Shown one piece after another: positions 1 through 9,140 of a stretch of 64,000 nucleotides of DNA (its first letter is position 1; the number at the start of each line of letters is the position of its first letter). The stretch is taken from the NCBI GenBank assembly GCA_963665005.2, contig CAXXTQ010000001.1, positions 1,364,001 to 1,428,000 of the forward strand. The letters are read 5' to 3'. The position numbers were made by a program, and so were the translations under genes. The notes under the pieces are model-generated. The model was given only the letters and a program-made list of their open reading frames with translations, had not been told where the DNA came from and did no database searches. The stretch comes from G963665005 sp963665005. GTDB taxonomy: Bacteria > Bacillota > Clostridia > Christensenellales > SZUA-584.

Positions 1-1
1 G

Positions 2-856
2 AAAAAAATCGTCATTGGAATTATTAATGCAAAGTCAGATAATCCATTCTACATGGATGTTAAAAAAGGCATAGAAAAAGCGAGTGCTGAATTAAAGGAT
101 TATGGAATAGTAGTCTGTTATCGGGAAATGGAAAGGGTAGAAGTTGGAGAGCAATTAAGGCTGATTGATGAATTGAGCCAGCAATCATTGTCTGCACTGG
201 TAGTAGTGCCTTTGGATGATCAGCAAATTCGCGAAAAGCTAAATAATATTGCGGCGAACAATGTCAAGATCATCACGATTTGTTCTGATATATTACTAGT
301 TGATAAGCTTTGTTTTATTGGGCAAAACAACTATAATGCAGGAAGGATCGCAGGAGATTTATTTGTTAAATTGTTAGATAATAAAGGGAAAATAGCAATA
401 ATAACAGGGTTGTTAAACATGCGTTCTCAGAATCAAAGGATAAAAGGGTTTAAAGACGTAATAGAAAAGAGAAGCCCTGATATTGATATCGTAAAAATCA
501 TAGAAAATTTTGAGGACGATGAGGTATCTTTTGAGCGTACATTGGATTTACTTAACTCAGAGAGTGACCTAAGAGGAATTTTCGTTGTTGCGGGTGGTAT
601 CGGTGGAGTTGGAAAAGCGATACAACATGTTGGCAAACAGGGTTCTATTAAGGTAGTGTGTTATGATGCGCTGCAGATTACTGTTGATTTAATAAAACAA
701 GGAGTGATCGATTTTACAGTGACGCAGGCACCATTTTATCAAGGGTATACATCAATCAAAGTTCTTTTTGATGTATTGTTCAAGGGAGAAGAGATTGAAT
801 CTAAGTTTATTGAGTCTAGAAGTAATATAATGACGATAGAAAACTGTTACCAATGA
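2..856 (+). CDS. LacI/periplasmic-binding-fold sugar-binding protein, 5' partial
   Basis: The reading frame is open to the left edge, so the true start lies outside. Its first visible residues (KKIVIGIINAKSDNPFYMD) are the classic first strand of the periplasmic-binding / LacI core fold. A later VTQAPFYQGYTS segment is the usual hinge and second-lobe signature of that fold. It could be the effector domain of a LacI-type repressor or a secreted binding protein; the missing N-terminus (HTH or signal peptide) would decide. Its position just upstream of a sugar ABC/inositol operon fits either a local regulator or a sensor. About 285 residues are visible. Confidence 0.75.
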   Translation, partial: KKIVIGIINAKSDNPFYMDVKKGIEKASAELKDYGIVVCYREMERVEVGEQLRLIDELSQQSLSALVVVPLDDQQIREKLNNIAANNVKIITICSDILLVDKLCFIGQNNYNAGRIAGDLFVKLLDNKGKIAIITGLLNMRSQNQRIKGFKDVIEKRSPDIDIVKIIENFEDDEVSFERTLDLLNSESDLRGIFVVAGGIGGVGKAIQHVGKQGSIKVVCYDALQITVDLIKQGVIDFTVTQAPFYQGYTSIKVLFDVLFKGEEIESKFIESRSNIMTIENCYQ

Positions 857-1098
857 GTTTATTATTTAAAAAAGAAATTTAATTTTTTTTAACCATTACG
901 ATCGCGTGAACGTAGACGGACATATAGCAGTTATTTAGATAAATATCCATACCAATGTGATATCGATTATTATTATGCAGCAAACATGGTGTGATGTGTA
1001 CATTAAATATTTAATGCAGCAGAGAAAAATTAATGATAGTAATAAAAGATTTTCAGATTTATATATTCGGTTTCAAAAAAATATAAAGGAGTAAGAGA

Positions 1099-2139
1099 AT
1101 GAAAAAAAAGTTATCTTTAGTATTGGCGGCTTTAATAGTCGCATTAGCATTGTTTGGATGCGCATCTGCTGAAAAAAGTGACACAGATACGAGTGCGGCA
1201 ACCGATGCAGCCGAAAGTGCAGAGCAATCGAGCGACGCGGAAGCCGATGCGGAGGAAGCAACAGGGGGGAAGATTACTATTGTATTTGCAATTGACAATC
1301 TTACAGATACATATATGAGATCTGTTGCTGATGGTTTTTTGGCATGGGGTGAAGAAAATTCGGATATCGTTGAGACGACAGTATTGGATGCTGAAGCAGA
1401 TATCACGAAGCAGATGACGAATATTGAGAATGCGATTACCCAGGGAGCCGATGCGATAGTATTAAAGCCGGTTGACAGCTGCGGATGTACGAATATGGCA
1501 ACGGCTTGCGAAGAAGCAAATATCCCTTTGGTTACAGTTACGCAAGATACAAATGATGAGGCTATGCGGCGTACTTACATCGGTACTGGCGATCACAAAT
1601 ATGCCGGTGAACTTCAAGCAACTTATATTGATGAACAGCTTAATGGCGAAGGTAATGCCTGCGTATTAATCGGCGATCTCGGTCATGAAGTATCAGTAAA
1701 TCGGACGGATGGTGTATTAGAATATTTGGAAGCAAATTGCCCTAATATTAAAATTCTTGATCAACAAATTGCGAATTGGATGAGAGATGATGCAATCGCT
1801 GTTGTAGAGGATTGGTTAAACTCAGAGATTGGTGCCGACATTGATGTAATCTTTGCCAACAACGATGAGATGGCAATCGGAGCGATACTTGCATGCGAAG
1901 AAGCAGGAAGAGATGATATACTGATTACCGGTGTTGACGGTCTGGTTGAAGGACTGACATATTTGAAAGAAGGACGGCTGGCATTCACGGTTTTCCAGAA
2001 CGGAACAGCCCAGGGCGAGAACGCTGCTAAGGTAGCTTACGGATATACGCAGGGAGAAACATTTGACTCTATCATTGACATTCCGTATGAGCCTGTATTT
2101 TTAGAAGATGTAGATGCATATCTTGCAAGATTTCAATAA
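1099..2139 (+). CDS. Sugar ABC transporter substrate-binding lipoprotein
   Basis: A 346-residue ribose/inositol-type binding protein. It has a basic start (MKKK), a hydrophobic core and a lipobox ending LFGC, so it is predicted to be lipid-anchored on the outer face of the membrane. An Asp/Glu/Ala-rich linker (about residues 25-58) follows, then the binding fold beginning KITIVFAIDNLTDTYMRS. AAGGAG at 1086-1091 gives a good start. It is the first gene of a set with its own ATPase (3668) and permease (5196). A hairpin at 2188-2231 follows it, as often seen where the binding protein is made in excess. The inositol genes downstream suggest a cyclitol ligand, by inference only. Confidence 0.9.
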   Translation: MKKKLSLVLAALIVALALFGCASAEKSDTDTSAATDAAESAEQSSDAEADAEEATGGKITIVFAIDNLTDTYMRSVADGFLAWGEENSDIVETTVLDAEADITKQMTNIENAITQGADAIVLKPVDSCGCTNMATACEEANIPLVTVTQDTNDEAMRRTYIGTGDHKYAGELQATYIDEQLNGEGNACVLIGDLGHEVSVNRTDGVLEYLEANCPNIKILDQQIANWMRDDAIAVVEDWLNSEIGADIDVIFANNDEMAIGAILACEEAGRDDILITGVDGLVEGLTYLKEGRLAFTVFQNGTAQGENAAKVAYGYTQGETFDSIIDIPYEPVFLEDVDAYLARFQ

Positions 2140-2187
2140 GAGCAGAGTGTAAATAATCTAAGTATATGTAATTCAGTTTGACTATCT

Positions 2188-2231
2188 TTGTTCGTATGCA
2201 AAGAGGATAATTTCTCCTTGCATACGAACAA
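2188..2231 (+). terminator. Intercistronic stem-loop after binding-protein gene
   Basis: A 14-bp perfect inverted repeat (arms 2188-2201 and 2218-2231) extends inward with one mismatch. No T-run follows on the + strand, so it looks more like an mRNA-stabilising or partial-termination hairpin than a full terminator. It sits between the binding-protein gene and the rest of the operon. Confidence 0.6.
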
Positions 2232-2470
2232 GAAAAAAGTTAGAAAAAAGTAAATAATAGATAAAAATAGATTGTGTGACAGAAAAGAGTGCTTGCAGAA
2301 AACAATTAAAAACTTACAGATTTTATTAAAAGAAGACTTATATTTCTCAAAGATAAACCTGCAAAGAGCTCTTGGATGGTGTTTGGGTAAAAAATTGTTA
2401 ATCACGCAAAATATAGTCGTTTAAAATATAAAAATATAGTTTGTGAATAAACAAACATAGGAGTTTGGGA

Positions 2471-3607
2471 ATGGAAAGAAAAATAAATGTCGGTATCATT
2501 GGTTCGGGGTGGATGGGATGTACGCATGCAAGAGCATATTTGAATGTTCAACAGGTATACGGCTGCGAAATTATACCAGTACTTAAAACGATTGCAGATG
2601 TTAACGAAGAAGCGGCAAAAGCAGCAAAAGCGAAATATGGATTTGGTAATTGGACTACGCGGTGGGAAGATATTGTCGAAGATCCGGAGATCCAGCTTGT
2701 GGTTGTTGCAACCCCAAATATATATCATATAGAGCAGGCGATTTCTGCAGCAGAGCACGGAAAAGCTGTTTTTTGTGAGAAACCCTTCGGTATGAACGTA
2801 ACGGAAGTCAAAAAAGGATTAAGTGCCATTAAAAAAGCGGATGTGACAAGTATGATTGGATTTGTATATATCAACAATCCAATATTGCAGTATGCACGGC
2901 AACTTGTACAATCCGGAGAGCTTGGAGAGGTAATTTCGTTTAACGGTGAATTTAATATGGATCATGCTGTTGATCCGGAGGCACCCCATGTATGGAGACA
3001 TTATTCAAAGGTGTCCGGTGCATTGGGCGATACAGCGACACACGTCTTTTCAATTTCCGATTATCTTATCGGGGAAGATCAGATAGATGAAGTATGTGGG
3101 ATTGCGAGCATACTGTACGAAAAGAGACGCAACCCAAAAAATAAAGAAGAAATGCTGCCAGTGGAAAATGATGATCAGGTCGATGTCATTTTTAAATATA
3201 AAAACGGGGCGCATGGAAATATTACCTCTAGCCGCGTCGCGCCGGGTAATAAGGTGGGAGAACGTTTTGAAATTCAGATGACAAAAGGAACCATTCGGTT
3301 CGATCAGGAACGGATGAGCGAACTACAGGTCTATAGACATAATGATCCAGTTGCGGAGCAAGGATTTAAAACAATATTGCAAAATCCTCAGCATGGCGAA
3401 TTTGGGTACTTCTATCCGCAGACTGGGTTAGGTGTGGGCTATATGGATTTGATGACTATTCAGGCTCATAAAATGCTGAAAGCGGCTGCAGAAGGCGAAA
3501 AGGTAAAACCGGATGCGGAAAGCGGCTATTATATCACAGTTTTGACAGACGCAATATTAAAATCCATCAGTGAACATAGATGGGTTAAAGTAGACGAATG
3601 CAGATAG
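2471..3607 (+). CDS. Gfo/Idh/MocA family sugar or cyclitol dehydrogenase
   Basis: A 378-residue NAD(P)-dependent oxidoreductase. The Rossmann glycine motif GIIGSGWMGCTHARAY is at the N-terminus, the family CEKPFG motif near residue 103, and a GALGDTATH segment (substrate/catalytic His region) near residue 180. The start is the ATG at 2471: AGGAG at 2459-2463 is 7 nt upstream, whereas an in-frame TTG at 2465 lies too close to the ribosome site. Family members oxidise or reduce inositol isomers and related sugars. With iolG-like, iolE, iolB and iolD downstream, a scyllo- or other inositol dehydrogenase role is plausible; the exact substrate cannot be read from sequence. Confidence 0.85.
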   Translation: MERKINVGIIGSGWMGCTHARAYLNVQQVYGCEIIPVLKTIADVNEEAAKAAKAKYGFGNWTTRWEDIVEDPEIQLVVVATPNIYHIEQAISAAEHGKAVFCEKPFGMNVTEVKKGLSAIKKADVTSMIGFVYINNPILQYARQLVQSGELGEVISFNGEFNMDHAVDPEAPHVWRHYSKVSGALGDTATHVFSISDYLIGEDQIDEVCGIASILYEKRRNPKNKEEMLPVENDDQVDVIFKYKNGAHGNITSSRVAPGNKVGERFEIQMTKGTIRFDQERMSELQVYRHNDPVAEQGFKTILQNPQHGEFGYFYPQTGLGVGYMDLMTIQAHKMLKAAAEGEKVKPDAESGYYITVLTDAILKSISEHRWVKVDECR

Positions 3608-3667
3608 CAAAAAGAAGAAGCATGGTTGCTATATCGTATAAAAAGATTAGGATGAGGAGGAAGCTGT

Positions 3668-5206
3668 ATGAATGATTACATTCTGGAAATGAACAATATA
3701 TGCAAAACATTTCCAGGGGTTAAAGCTCTAGACGATGTTACATTAAAAGTTAGTAAAGGTACAATACATGCTTTGCTGGGTGAAAACGGTGCAGGAAAAT
3801 CAACATTGATGAAAGTTTTGCTTGGAATGTATAAACAGGATAGCGGGAAGGTCATATTTGACGGCAAACCGATGCAGAACACCAATATGAACTATATTTT
3901 GCACCAAGGTATATCTATGATATATCAGGAATTAAATCCGATTCCGCATATGACAGTAGCAGAGAATATATTTATTGGCCGGGAGCAAAAGCATAAGATA
4001 AGCGGCTTACTGGACAAAAAGCAGATGATGAAGGATACAGTCAGCCTATTTAAAGAAGTCGGCATAGAAAACATTGATCCCAAAACAAAGCTGAAAGATT
4101 TAACTGTAGCAAAAGCACAAATGGTCGAAATAGCCAAGGCAATATCGTATAATTCTAAATTGATTATTATGGATGAACCTACTTCATCGCTTTCTGAAAA
4201 GGAATGCAAACATCTTTTTAATATCACAAAACGATTAAAAGAAAAAGGCGTTACTTTTATTTTTATTACTCACAGATTGAAAGAAGTTTTCGAGATTGCG
4301 GATATTGCGACAGTTCTTCGCGACGGTAAATTTATAGGTACGAAACTGATATCGGAGTTAGACGAAAATTCAATTATTACTATGATGGTGGGCCGTGAAT
4401 TGACCAAGATATTCCCTAAAATAGACTCGGATGGTATAAACAATGAAATAGCGTTGTCAGTCAAAAATGTGACAAGGGACGGCGAATTTTACGATGTAAG
4501 TTTTGATGCCTATAAAGGAGAAATATTGGGGGTAGCAGGTCTTATCGGCGCCGGCAGAACAGAAGCAATGGAAACGATATTCGGGTATAGGGAATTAAAA
4601 TCCGGCAGTATTTATATTGATGGGAAAAAGGTGAATATCAAAACGCCGAGAGATGCGATAAAAAGGGGGCTTGCTTTGTTGACGGAGGACAGAAAAGGCA
4701 CAGGGTTATATATGCCGCTGTCCATAAAAGATAATATCATCATGCCCATGATTAAACGCTATAAAAAAGGGCCTTTAATCAATTGGAAAAAGATAACCAA
4801 GGTATGTGCTGAACAAAAGACAAAGTTTAATATTAAAACACCTAGCTTGACACAAACTGTCAATAAATTAAGCGGAGGAAATCAACAAAAAGTGTTGGTA
4901 TCCAGATGGCTGCTTACGGAACCCGATATCATTATTATGGATGAACCGACACGTGGAATTGATGTGGGGGCAAAAGCTGAAATTTATCAGCTGATCGTTA
5001 ACTTGGCCGCTTCAGGGAAATGCGTCATAATGGTTTCTTCTGAATTGCCGGAAATAATTGGTCTTAGCAACAGGATATTGGTCATGCACGAAGGCCGTGT
5101 AAAAGGAATACTGGACGCGAAAGAAGCGACACAAGATAAGATACTCAGTGTTGCAACGAGCACTATAGAAAGTAATAAATTTGGAGGAGAACTTTATGCG
5201 AATTAG
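3668..5206 (+). CDS. Sugar ABC transporter ATPase, RbsA/MglA type (two ABC domains)
   Basis: A 512-residue duplicated ABC ATPase. Domain 1 has Walker A GENGAGKST, Q-loop IYQELNPIP, a degenerate signature (LTVAKAQ) and Walker B LIIMDEPTSSL. Domain 2 has a degenerate Walker A (GAGRTEA), a good LSGGNQQK signature and IIIMDEPTRGIDVGAK. This is the usual RbsA arrangement, where the two sites are unequal. It energises uptake through the permease whose start overlaps its 3' end by 11 nt, indicating translational coupling. AGGAGG at 3656-3661 supports the ATG. Confidence 0.93.
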   Translation: MNDYILEMNNICKTFPGVKALDDVTLKVSKGTIHALLGENGAGKSTLMKVLLGMYKQDSGKVIFDGKPMQNTNMNYILHQGISMIYQELNPIPHMTVAENIFIGREQKHKISGLLDKKQMMKDTVSLFKEVGIENIDPKTKLKDLTVAKAQMVEIAKAISYNSKLIIMDEPTSSLSEKECKHLFNITKRLKEKGVTFIFITHRLKEVFEIADIATVLRDGKFIGTKLISELDENSIITMMVGRELTKIFPKIDSDGINNEIALSVKNVTRDGEFYDVSFDAYKGEILGVAGLIGAGRTEAMETIFGYRELKSGSIYIDGKKVNIKTPRDAIKRGLALLTEDRKGTGLYMPLSIKDNIIMPMIKRYKKGPLINWKKITKVCAEQKTKFNIKTPSLTQTVNKLSGGNQQKVLVSRWLLTEPDIIIMDEPTRGIDVGAKAEIYQLIVNLAASGKCVIMVSSELPEIIGLSNRILVMHEGRVKGILDAKEATQDKILSVATSTIESNKFGGELYAN

Positions 5207-6176
5207 AACTTCAGATTCAGATAACAGGATAAATATAAAAAGTAAATTGACACAATTTTATAAGACATTTGGTATTGTTTTAGTTTTGCTTTTTATGATC
5301 ATTGTGTTGTCGATAGCCACTCCGTATTTTTTGGCTGCGACAAATTTAATCAATGTGGTCAGACAAATTTCATTTATTGCAATCATTGGATTCGGCGTTA
5401 CGCTCGTTATTATTACAGGCGGCATTGATCTTTCTTCAGGATCAATCGTTGGCGTAACTTCAATCGTATCTACAATGCTGGCACATCCGGGTGAGCATTC
5501 GCTGATCGTTTCGCTTTTGGCGGGAATCGGTGTCGGTGTCGGTGCCGGACTCATTAATGGGCTGTTCATAGCCAAGACAGGCACACCGCCTTTTATCGCA
5601 ACGCTTGGAATGATGACATCCGGACGTGGTGTTGCGCTATTGATCAGCGGCGGCCGTCCTGTTAATAATGTTAGTGACGAATACATATTTTTAGGCGCAG
5701 GAAGGGTTCTTGGTATACCCGTTCCGATAATCATTCTGCTGGTGCTGGTCGTCATCATGTACATTGTATTGAATAAAACACCGTTCGGAAGACATGTCTT
5801 GGCGGTAGGCGGAAACGAAGAGGCCGCAAAGATTTCGGGTATTAATACCGGAAGTGTAAAGATATTGGTTTATGTTATCGCGGGGGCATTGGCTTCGGTT
5901 GCGGGCATTATGATGTCTGCGCGTGTTGCTTCCGGACAGCCTGCATTAGGAACAGGATATGAAATGGATGCTGTTGCATCGGCGGTTATCGGAGGAACAA
6001 GTTTGATGGGCGGAGTTGGAACCATATGGGGGACATTGTGCGGCGCGTTGATTATTGGTTTGATTAACAACGGTATGGATTTAATGGGTGTCAATGCATA
6101 TTGGCAGCAAATCACAAAAGGAATAATTATAATACTGGCAGTTATACTCGATCAGCTGCGAAACAAGAGAGAATAA
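5196..6176 (+). CDS. Sugar ABC transporter permease, RbsC type
   Basis: A 326-residue hydrophobic protein with about 8-10 membrane segments and the family signature ITGGIDLSSGSIVGVTS followed by FNG-like INGLFIAKTGTPPFIATLG. The C-terminal half has the conserved ISGINTGSVKILVYVIAG and VIGGTSLMGG segments. The ATG at 5196 is chosen because GGAGG at 5183-5187 lies 8 nt upstream; an in-frame TTG at 5181 lacks a ribosome site. It overlaps the ATPase gene and presumably forms a homodimeric channel, since no second permease is present in this operon. Confidence 0.92.
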   Translation: MRIRTSDSDNRINIKSKLTQFYKTFGIVLVLLFMIIVLSIATPYFLAATNLINVVRQISFIAIIGFGVTLVIITGGIDLSSGSIVGVTSIVSTMLAHPGEHSLIVSLLAGIGVGVGAGLINGLFIAKTGTPPFIATLGMMTSGRGVALLISGGRPVNNVSDEYIFLGAGRVLGIPVPIIILLVLVVIMYIVLNKTPFGRHVLAVGGNEEAAKISGINTGSVKILVYVIAGALASVAGIMMSARVASGQPALGTGYEMDAVASAVIGGTSLMGGVGTIWGTLCGALIIGLINNGMDLMGVNAYWQQITKGIIIILAVILDQLRNKRE

Positions 6177-6217
6177 GTACAAACTTTATATTCAATTTAA
6201 TTATTTAGGAGAGTGCA

Positions 6218-7249
6218 ATGAAAAAGACAACCATCGGTCTCGTTGGAGCGGGGGGCGTAGGCAGAATACATATTCAAAATATAATAAAAAATATACCTGC
6301 AGCAAATTTGAAATATATTGCTGATGCCTATCCGGAGAAATATAACTCGTGGGCATCGCAAACGGATTATCCAAAGGCAATAGAAGATTACAAAGTGATA
6401 TTGAATGATCCTGAAATCGAAGCTGTGGTGATTTCAGTGCCTGCTGCACTTCATGCGGATATGATTATTGAAGCAGCTGAACACGGGAAACATATTTTTT
6501 GTGAAAAACCTTTTGATTATGATCTTAACAAGATTATTGATGCAATGGCAGCGGTGAAGAAAGCAGGAGTAAAACTGCAGATCGGTTTTAATCGGCGCTT
6601 TGACAAAAATTTTGCTCGGGCTAAGGAACATATCAATACGGGTAATATTGGCGATATTCATGTAATCAGAATAACATCGCGGGATCCTGTTCCGCCGGGT
6701 TTGGAGTATTTTACAGCCGAAGGAGGGGAGCACACCAGCATCTTTACGGATACGACAATTCATGATTTTGATATGGCACGCTTTTTTAACAAAAGTAAAG
6801 TTGTTGAGGTGTTTGCAAGGGGCAGTCAGTTAATAAATAAAAAACACCCCATTATCAAAAAAGCGGATACCATGGCCGCAATATTAAAGTTTGAGGATGA
6901 ATCATTAGCCATCATTGATAACAGCTGGCAAGCGGTGTATGGATATGATCAGCGTGCCGAGATATTCGGCAATAAAGGTTCGGTCGTTATTAACAATGAT
7001 GTTTATAACAACGCAGTTCTGTACACGGATAAGGGAGAGATAGGTGAACTTCCTTTGGTTACGTGGGAGGATCGCTATGGCGTGTCTTATGCCAATGAGA
7101 TAAAAGAGTTTATTGGTTCGATTCAGCAGGATACCCCTGTTAAGGTTACAGGAGAGGACGGTTTAATGGCCATGGTAATTGCTAATGCCGCAGCATTATC
7201 AGCGGAGGAAAACCGTGCTGTGATGATTAGTGAGATGATGCCCAAATAA
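6218..7249 (+). CDS. iolG: Inositol 2-dehydrogenase-like oxidoreductase (IolG family)
   Basis: A 343-residue Gfo/Idh/MocA protein with the Rossmann motif GLVGAGGVGRIHIQN, the CEKPFDYDL motif and FTDTTIHDFDMARFF, the Asp/His signature typical of myo-inositol 2-dehydrogenases. The reaction in that family is myo-inositol + NAD+ to 2-keto-myo-inositol, the substrate of IolE, which is the next gene. AGGAG at 6207-6211 precedes the ATG. The paralogue at 2471 may handle another inositol isomer. Confidence 0.82.
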   Translation: MKKTTIGLVGAGGVGRIHIQNIIKNIPAANLKYIADAYPEKYNSWASQTDYPKAIEDYKVILNDPEIEAVVISVPAALHADMIIEAAEHGKHIFCEKPFDYDLNKIIDAMAAVKKAGVKLQIGFNRRFDKNFARAKEHINTGNIGDIHVIRITSRDPVPPGLEYFTAEGGEHTSIFTDTTIHDFDMARFFNKSKVVEVFARGSQLINKKHPIIKKADTMAAILKFEDESLAIIDNSWQAVYGYDQRAEIFGNKGSVVINNDVYNNAVLYTDKGEIGELPLVTWEDRYGVSYANEIKEFIGSIQQDTPVKVTGEDGLMAMVIANAAALSAEENRAVMISEMMPK

Positions 7250-7314
7250 ACGGTTATTCGTATGGTGCAAAACCCTTAAATTTATCGGTGTAAAAAAACA
7301 TGGAGGTAGATAAT

Positions 7315-8211
7315 ATGTTGGATAAACAAAAAGTAAAGGTTGCGATTTCCCCGTTGACCTGGTCAAATGATCAGCGGCCGGCGATTGGTGAGAATATTCC
7401 TTTTGAGCAGTGTATAAGTGAAATGGCGCTGACCGGATATGTAGGGACGGAATTAGGAAGGAAATTTCCTGCCGATCCTGTGATACTGAAGAACATGCTG
7501 GATTTACGAGGCCTGCAAGTATGTAATGCATGGTTTAGTTCGTTTCTTACAACAAATGACTACAAAGAGGCTGAAAAATATTTTATTGAAAAGAGAGATT
7601 TTCTGTATGCATTGGGTGCAAAAGTAGTTGGTGTTTGCGAACAAGGACTGGCTGTTCAAGATTTTCCCGACATAAATATATTTGAAGAGAAGCCTGTTTT
7701 CACAGATAAGCAATGGGATCGCATGGCAGAGGGACTTAACAAATTGGGCAGGCTGGCGGCGGAAAAAGGAATGTGTGTTGCGTTCCATCATCATATGAGC
7801 ACGGGGGTGCAGACGATGGACGAAATCGATAGATTGATGGAGATGACAGACCCAAATTTAGTTAATTTATTATATGATACAGGACATCTGGCTGTTGCGG
7901 ATGTGGATTGCCTTGAGGTATTAGAAAAGTATATTCACAGAATAAAGCATGTTCATCTTAAGGATATTAGAAAAGATAGGTTTGAACAAGCGAAAAAGGA
8001 AGGATATAGTTTTCTTGATTGTGTGGATGAAGGCGTGTTTACCGTTCCGGGAGATGGTATGATTGACTTTAAACCGCTGTTTGATGTTTTAGATAAAAAC
8101 GATTATGAAGGCTGGATAGTTGTCGAGGCAGAACAATATCCTGAAAAAGCCAATCCGTTTGTATATGCAAAAATGGCAAGAGAATATATTCACGAAGTAG
8201 CGGGCATATAG
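7315..8211 (+). CDS. iolE: myo-Inosose-2 dehydratase (IolE)
   Basis: A 298-residue TIM-barrel protein of the xylose-isomerase-like fold. The N-terminal VAISPLTWSNDQRPAIGENI and CISEMALTGYVGTELGRKFP strings match the IolE pattern. Metal/substrate positions appear in CVAFHHHMSTGVQT, LLYDTGHLAVAD, HVHLKDIR and VVVEAEQYP. IolE dehydrates 2-keto-myo-inositol to the trihydroxycyclohexanedione cleaved by IolD (9141). The start at 7315 is preferred because GGAGGT at 7302-7307 lies 7 nt upstream; an ATG at 7300 would overlap that site. Confidence 0.9.
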   Translation: MLDKQKVKVAISPLTWSNDQRPAIGENIPFEQCISEMALTGYVGTELGRKFPADPVILKNMLDLRGLQVCNAWFSSFLTTNDYKEAEKYFIEKRDFLYALGAKVVGVCEQGLAVQDFPDINIFEEKPVFTDKQWDRMAEGLNKLGRLAAEKGMCVAFHHHMSTGVQTMDEIDRLMEMTDPNLVNLLYDTGHLAVADVDCLEVLEKYIHRIKHVHLKDIRKDRFEQAKKEGYSFLDCVDEGVFTVPGDGMIDFKPLFDVLDKNDYEGWIVVEAEQYPEKANPFVYAKMAREYIHEVAGI

Positions 8212-8239
8212 TTTGCTTGCAATTTTGACAGCGTTGGGA

Positions 8240-8266
8240 TAAGCCCATGTTAACAATATGGGCTTA
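8240..8266 (+). other. Intercistronic hairpin between iolE and iolB
   Basis: A 9-bp perfect inverted repeat (8240-8248 with 8258-8266) and a 9-nt loop, with no T-run. It may stabilise or process the operon mRNA; no terminator activity is expected. Confidence 0.45.
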
Positions 8267-8343
8267 ACTCCTAATATTGATGCGCACGTATAGTATAGAA
8301 TAACAAAACAATATGAAGTTGGGACAAGTTAACAGGAGAAACT

Positions 8344-9132
8344 ATGATAATAAAACATGAAAGCAGTTATAACATCGGCTGTAACCCGATCACATCCGTC
8401 GATGACAAAGATGATATATCCTGCATGGATTTCGGCATCATCAAACTGGATAACGGTGATAGATATCAAAACGCCGAACCGAAGGAAAGAGCAATACTGC
8501 TGATCGAAGGCTGCGTAGTATTAGAATATGACGGGAAAAGCGAGGAAATCAAAAGAGGTTCGTTCCTTGACGAAAACCCCGTATGTGTTCATTTGTCTAA
8601 AGATATAGAAGTGAAAATTACAGCAAAAGCCCCCTCGGAACTGGCATATGAAGCCGTATACAACGATGCTGTATTTGAAACCAAAATATATACGCAGGAG
8701 GATTGCGTTACCGAACAGTTTGGCAAAGGCGTGATGAATGAGACATCGCTTCGGCATGTACGTACGGTGATTGATGATCAGATTGCTCCGTACTCCAACC
8801 TGGTGATCGGCGAAGTGATCAATTTCCCAGGCAGGTGGTCCAGCTATCCGGCGCATCACCATATGCAGCCCGAGGTATATCACTACCGGATGTATCCGGA
8901 GCAGGGCTTTGGGTTCAGCTGCGAAGGAGAGGACGTTTACAAAGTATACAACAGGGACACGGCTGTGATCAAAGGCGGCAAAGTACATCCGCAGGTGGCG
9001 GCGCCGGGGTATGCTATGTACTATGTATGGATGATACCGCATACGCCGAAGAGATGGGAAAAAGACAGAGAGTTTTTAGAGAAAGATGAATGGCTACTTG
9101 ACAAGAATGCCAAGATTTGGCCTGAAAAGTAA
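8344..9132 (+). CDS. iolB: 5-Deoxy-glucuronate isomerase (IolB)
   Basis: A 262-residue bicupin protein of the KduI/IolB family. The metal-binding cupin signature is visible as SSYPAHHHMQPEVYHYRMYP, followed by GFGFS, VIKGGKVHPQVAAPGYAMYY and a WMIPH segment near the C-terminus. It isomerises 5-deoxy-D-glucuronate (made by IolD) to 2-deoxy-5-keto-gluconate. It is a typical length for IolB, has a good ribosome site (AGGAG at 8334-8338), and is followed 8 nt later by iolD, so the two are co-transcribed. Confidence 0.92.
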   Translation: MIIKHESSYNIGCNPITSVDDKDDISCMDFGIIKLDNGDRYQNAEPKERAILLIEGCVVLEYDGKSEEIKRGSFLDENPVCVHLSKDIEVKITAKAPSELAYEAVYNDAVFETKIYTQEDCVTEQFGKGVMNETSLRHVRTVIDDQIAPYSNLVIGEVINFPGRWSSYPAHHHMQPEVYHYRMYPEQGFGFSCEGEDVYKVYNRDTAVIKGGKVHPQVAAPGYAMYYVWMIPHTPKRWEKDREFLEKDEWLLDKNAKIWPEK

Positions 9133-9140
9133 GGAGCAAA

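Noticed and set aside
8521..9042. Long antisense frame over iolB
   Set aside because: Shadow of a well-identified gene; its content is the complement of conserved IolB codons.
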